Assembly: GCA_023262245.1 (NCBI GenBank)
Contig: JALRDC010000069.1
Location: 1 to 6,969, forward strand
Length of the DNA: 6,969 nucleotides
DNA from: Flavobacteriaceae bacterium
Lineage (GTDB): Bacteria > Bacteroidota > Bacteroidia > Flavobacteriales > Flavobacteriaceae
Direction: 5' to 3'
Shown here: in pieces, positions 5,399 to 6,969 of the stretch
How positions within the stretch are numbered: position 1 is the first letter of the stretch
How the letters are laid out: each line of letters begins with the position of its first letter
Program-made: the position numbers and the translations under genes
The notes under the pieces: model-generated
Databases searched by the model: none
Told to the model about the DNA's origin: nothing
The model's input: only the letters and a program-made list of their open reading frames with translations

Positions 5399-6667
5399 AT
5401 GAATTTTCTTGAACTTGCAACCCTGTTGCTTTTATTAGCATCGATTTTTTCAATTATCAACCTACGTTTATTAAAACTCCCTCAGACCATAGGGCTTATG
5501 GTCTTAGCGATTGTTTTATCTGCTGGAGTGCTTTTCACAGGACTCATTGCTCCTGATTTTTTAAAATTTGCAACCTCCCTTACAGAACAATTTGACTTTA
5601 GTGTATTGTTGATTGACGTCATGCTGCCATTTCTTCTTTTTGCTGGAGCCATCAGTGTGAATGTACACGAGCTGTTAAATGATAAATTGACCATTTTATT
5701 ACTCGCTAGTTTTGGGGTAGTTTTCTCTACTTTTGTTGTTGGTACAGGCCTTTTTTGGCTTATAGAACAACCCCAGCTAGGACTTTCTGGATTGGGTTTA
5801 GATTATGTAGATTGTTTACTTTTTGGATCACTAATTGCGCCTACAGATCCTATCGCTGTTTTGGCTATGGTAAAAAAAATGAACCTTTCATCGGTTACAG
5901 AAACTCGTATTGCTGGTGAATCTTTATTTAATGATGGAATTGGAGTAGTGGTTTTTCTTACCCTACTAAGTATCAAAGCAGAAGGAATCGATAATGTAAC
6001 CATTCAAAGTGTAGGATCCTTATTTGCGACAGAAGTTATAGGAGGGATTTTACTTGGTGCTATCATGGGCTTCCTCGGCTTAAAATTGGTCAAATATATT
6101 GAAAACGAGCATGTAGAATTAGAGGTGCTGATAACACTTTCACTGGTCTTACTGGTTCCTGTAATTTCTCATATTTTTCACTTTTCTGCTGTCCTTGGAG
6201 TTGTTGTAATGGGTCTGTTTTTAAACCAAAATATAGATACTGATGACCAAGCCGAAGGCATTCAAAAAGTAATGGGAGATTACGTTTACAAATTTTGGCA
6301 TTTACTTGATGAAACTTTAAATGCTATTTTATTCATCTTGATAGGATTGGAAATCATCCCCATTCTTCAGAACTTTGATTTCTCTTACCTGTTGATCGTT
6401 ATTATTGTAATCGTCTTGGTAGTTGTCTCTAGAGGAATTGGTGTTTTTTTACCGATTAAAATTCTTTCAATAAAAAAGACTTTTGAGAAAAATACCGCTT
6501 TGATCATAACTTGGGGGGGGCTTCGAGGGGGTTTGAGTATCGCTCTTGCCTTAAATCTTCCTGATGCTATTGGGTCAGGAAAAGATTTGATTTTAATCCT
6601 CACTTATGGGGTCGTTTTATTTACCATTTTAGTTCAAGGGTTGACTCTTAAAAAAATCGTAAAATAA
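5399..6667 (+). CDS. CPA1-family Na+/H+ antiporter (NhaP-like)
   Basis: A 422-residue polytopic inner-membrane protein with about 12-13 hydrophobic segments, expected to exchange cytoplasmic Na+ (or another monovalent cation) for protons. CPA1 hallmarks are FLLFAGAISVNVHEL (78-92), SLIAPTDPIAVLA (144-156) with Thr149-Asp150, and GESLFNDGIGVVVF (173-186) with the Asn178-Asp179 ion-binding pair typical of electroneutral NhaP-type exchangers. Also present are a conserved Arg345 in VVSRG and TWGGLRGGLSIALAL (371-385). There is almost no hydrophilic C-terminal tail: the protein ends about ten residues after the last hydrophobic stretch. The Trp-Gly-Gly codons are written with eight consecutive G (6513-6520). 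The specific ion cannot be read from sequence. No strong promoter lies in the 29-bp gap behind ribE, which suggests read-through. A promoter for the next transcript starts directly after the stop codon. Confidence 0.92.
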   Translation: MNFLELATLLLLLASIFSIINLRLLKLPQTIGLMVLAIVLSAGVLFTGLIAPDFLKFATSLTEQFDFSVLLIDVMLPFLLFAGAISVNVHELLNDKLTILLLASFGVVFSTFVVGTGLFWLIEQPQLGLSGLGLDYVDCLLFGSLIAPTDPIAVLAMVKKMNLSSVTETRIAGESLFNDGIGVVVFLTLLSIKAEGIDNVTIQSVGSLFATEVIGGILLGAIMGFLGLKLVKYIENEHVELEVLITLSLVLLVPVISHIFHFSAVLGVVVMGLFLNQNIDTDDQAEGIQKVMGDYVYKFWHLLDETLNAILFILIGLEIIPILQNFDFSYLLIVIIVIVLVVVSRGIGVFLPIKILSIKKTFEKNTALIITWGGLRGGLSIALALNLPDAIGSGKDLILILTYGVVLFTILVQGLTLKKIVK

Positions 6668-6668
6668 T

Positions 6669-6699
6669 TTGATAAGGTTTAAAAGGGTCGTTATCTTTG
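6669..6699 (+). promoter_or_regulatory. Consensus Bacteroidota promoter of the leader/oxygenase transcript
   Basis: TTG at 6669-6671, a 20-nt spacer, then TATCTTTG at 6692-6699 gives a full match to the Bacteroidota housekeeping promoter (TTG and TAnnTTTG with about 19-21 nt between). The -33 element begins one base after the antiporter stop codon. Transcription should start around 6703-6706. This is the only good promoter I find between the antiporter and the oxygenase gene. Confidence 0.75.
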
Positions 6700-6714
6700 A
6701 TATTGAGTAGTTCG

Positions 6715-6730
6715 GGTTGTGACAACAACC
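6715..6730 (+). other. 5' hairpin of the leader RNA
   Basis: GGTTGT (6715-6720) pairs perfectly with ACAACC (6725-6730) around a GACA tetraloop. It lies about 10 nt from the predicted 5' end of the transcript and 16 nt ahead of the strong ribosome-binding site. Such a hairpin could protect the 5' end or serve as a recognition element. Its function is unknown. Confidence 0.5.
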
Positions 6731-6746
6731 ATGTTTAACTAAATAT

Positions 6747-6757
6747 GAAAGGAGGTG
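6747..6757 (+). promoter_or_regulatory. Exceptionally strong Shine-Dalgarno sequence
   Basis: GAAAGGAGGTG is complementary over 11 nt to the 3' tail expected for Bacteroidota 16S rRNA (CACCUCCUUUC). The GGAGG core ends 5 nt before the ATG at 6761, the ideal distance. No other gene in the window has anything like it. Bacteroidota ribosomes normally sequester their anti-Shine-Dalgarno sequence with small-subunit proteins including bS21, so a site this strong is a deliberate exception rather than background. Confidence 0.85.
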
Positions 6758-6760
6758 TCT

Positions 6761-6823
6761 ATGTCTTATGATAATCATTTAGGGAATTCGAGACAGCAGG
6801 TGCCAACAAACGGTCCGCTGTAG
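6761..6823 (+). CDS. 20-codon leader ORF of a putative attenuator
   Basis: The ORF starts at the ATG 5 nt after the GGAGG core and ends at TAG (6821-6823). The peptide begins MSYDNHLGNS and ends QQVPTNGPL. It is hydrophilic, with no signal or membrane segment and no run of one amino acid that would name a starvation signal. The G-P-L-stop ending is worth noting, since prolines near a stop codon can slow termination. The final codons (AAC GGT CCG CT) form the 5' strand of a potential antiterminator helix, and the terminator begins 17 nt after the stop codon. This layout fits a cis-acting leader peptide whose translation controls the downstream oxygenase gene. It could instead be a free-standing small protein with its own terminator. 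I do not recognise the peptide. Confidence 0.65.
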   Translation: MSYDNHLGNSRQQVPTNGPL

Positions 6824-6851
6824 CTTTCCTTATCTATTATAAAGCGGATCG
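6811..6851 (+). promoter_or_regulatory. Putative antiterminator helix competing with the terminator
   Basis: CGGTCCGCT (6811-6819) can pair with AGCGGATCG (6843-6851) over nine consecutive positions, with one G-U pair (6813-6849). The 3' strand is nearly the whole left arm of the terminator, so the two structures exclude each other. This helix is complete before the terminator's right arm is made, so it could form first unless a ribosome on the leader ORF covers 6811-6819. The 23-nt loop holds UCCUU (6827-6831), which can also pair with the leader's Shine-Dalgarno sequence. Whether it forms in the cell is inferred. Confidence 0.55.
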
Positions 6852-6868
6852 ATGGATCCGCTTTTTTT
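6841..6868 (+). terminator. Strong intrinsic terminator/attenuator abutting the oxygenase start codon
   Basis: AAAGCGGATC (6841-6850) pairs perfectly with GATCCGCTTT (6855-6864) around a GATG loop, a 10-bp stem with five G-C pairs. A run of seven T (6862-6868) follows. The T run ends directly at the ATG at 6869. As a plain terminator it would end the leader transcript at about 160 nt. Its position between the only good promoter and the oxygenase gene argues for conditional read-through. Confidence 0.88.
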
Positions 6869-6969
6869 ATGCAACACATCCCACAAGCCGATTTAACCGA
6901 ATTTCTTTCAGAGGATCCAATACGTAAAAAAGCCTTTGTCCAAAAAATTGGAACGGCATTTGAAGAAAT
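6869..6969 (+). CDS. Isopenicillin N synthase-like 2-oxoglutarate/Fe(II) oxygenase (partial, N-terminal 33 codons)
   Basis: The frame opens with ATG at 6869-6871 and runs off the right edge. The visible part reads MQHIPQADLTEFL, then EDPIRKKAFVQKIGTAFEE. The pattern I-P-x-x-D/N-L-x-x-F-L, then D-P-x-R-K-x-x-F, then G-x-A-F/Y-E-E is the N-terminal DIOX_N region of plant-type and IPNS-like 2OG-Fe(II) oxygenases, which are common as single genes in flavobacteria. The iron ligands (HxD...H) lie outside the window, so catalytic competence is unknown. Substrates of the bacterial group are mostly unassigned, and the family name does not imply penicillin synthesis. The start codon has no Shine-Dalgarno sequence and lies directly after the terminator's T run, so expression requires read-through of that hairpin or an unseen promoter. 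Confidence 0.72.
   Translation, partial: MQHIPQADLTEFLSEDPIRKKAFVQKIGTAFEE

Noticed and set aside
6745..6771. Alternative tiny ORFs in the leader (ATG at 6731, 3 codons; ATG at 6745, 8 codons)
   Set aside because: The 6745 ATG overlaps the Shine-Dalgarno sequence and neither has its own ribosome-binding site. The 6761 ATG is at the ideal distance from it.
1..6969. Mobile elements, CRISPR arrays, tRNA or other structural RNA genes
   Set aside because: I saw no repeat-spacer pattern, transposase, long terminal inverted repeats or tRNA cloverleaf. The gene content is ordinary chromosomal, with composition uniform by eye.

Overview
The window looks like chromosomal DNA from a member of the Bacteroidota, most probably a marine-type flavobacterium. 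The evidence is AT-rich sequence, exact Bacteroidota-type promoter elements (TTG, a spacer of about 20 nt, then TAnnTTTG), genes that mostly lack Shine-Dalgarno sequences, and protein variants typical of Flavobacteriaceae. I see no insertion sequence, integrase, CRISPR array, tRNA or rRNA.

Left part (1-2650). The 5' part of a TetR-type repressor runs off the left edge on the minus strand. Its start codon lies four bases from a perfect 35-bp palindrome (16-bp arms) that also spells out a complete promoter on each strand. Next comes a minus-strand GH20 beta-N-acetylhexosaminidase lipoprotein of the HexD/GcnA-like type.

Middle (2651-5369). A sodium/bile-acid-type (BASS/SBF) transporter diverges from the GH20 gene and converges on pdxA (vitamin B6 synthesis). 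pdxA in turn diverges from ribE (riboflavin synthase) across a 53-bp gap holding two oppositely directed -7 boxes. The two vitamin genes therefore probably share an overlapping divergent promoter.

Right part (5399-6969). A CPA1-type Na+/H+ antiporter carries an unbroken run of eight G in its conserved WGGLRGG motif. It is followed by the most interesting piece, a 201-nt leader (6668-6868). This leader has an exact TTG-N20-TATCTTTG promoter, a small 5' hairpin, an 11-nt match to the complement of the 16S rRNA 3' tail, a 20-codon ORF, and a strong intrinsic terminator whose U-tract abuts the ATG of an isopenicillin-N-synthase-like oxygenase gene (cut by the window end). The last codons of the small ORF can pair with the terminator's left arm, giving a mutually exclusive antiterminator. 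Together these parts look like a translation-coupled attenuator. Its ribosome-binding site is exceptional for a phylum whose ribosomes normally hide the anti-Shine-Dalgarno sequence.

The protein assignments rest on motifs read by eye. The attenuator and operator models are inferences from base pairing and layout and have not been tested.
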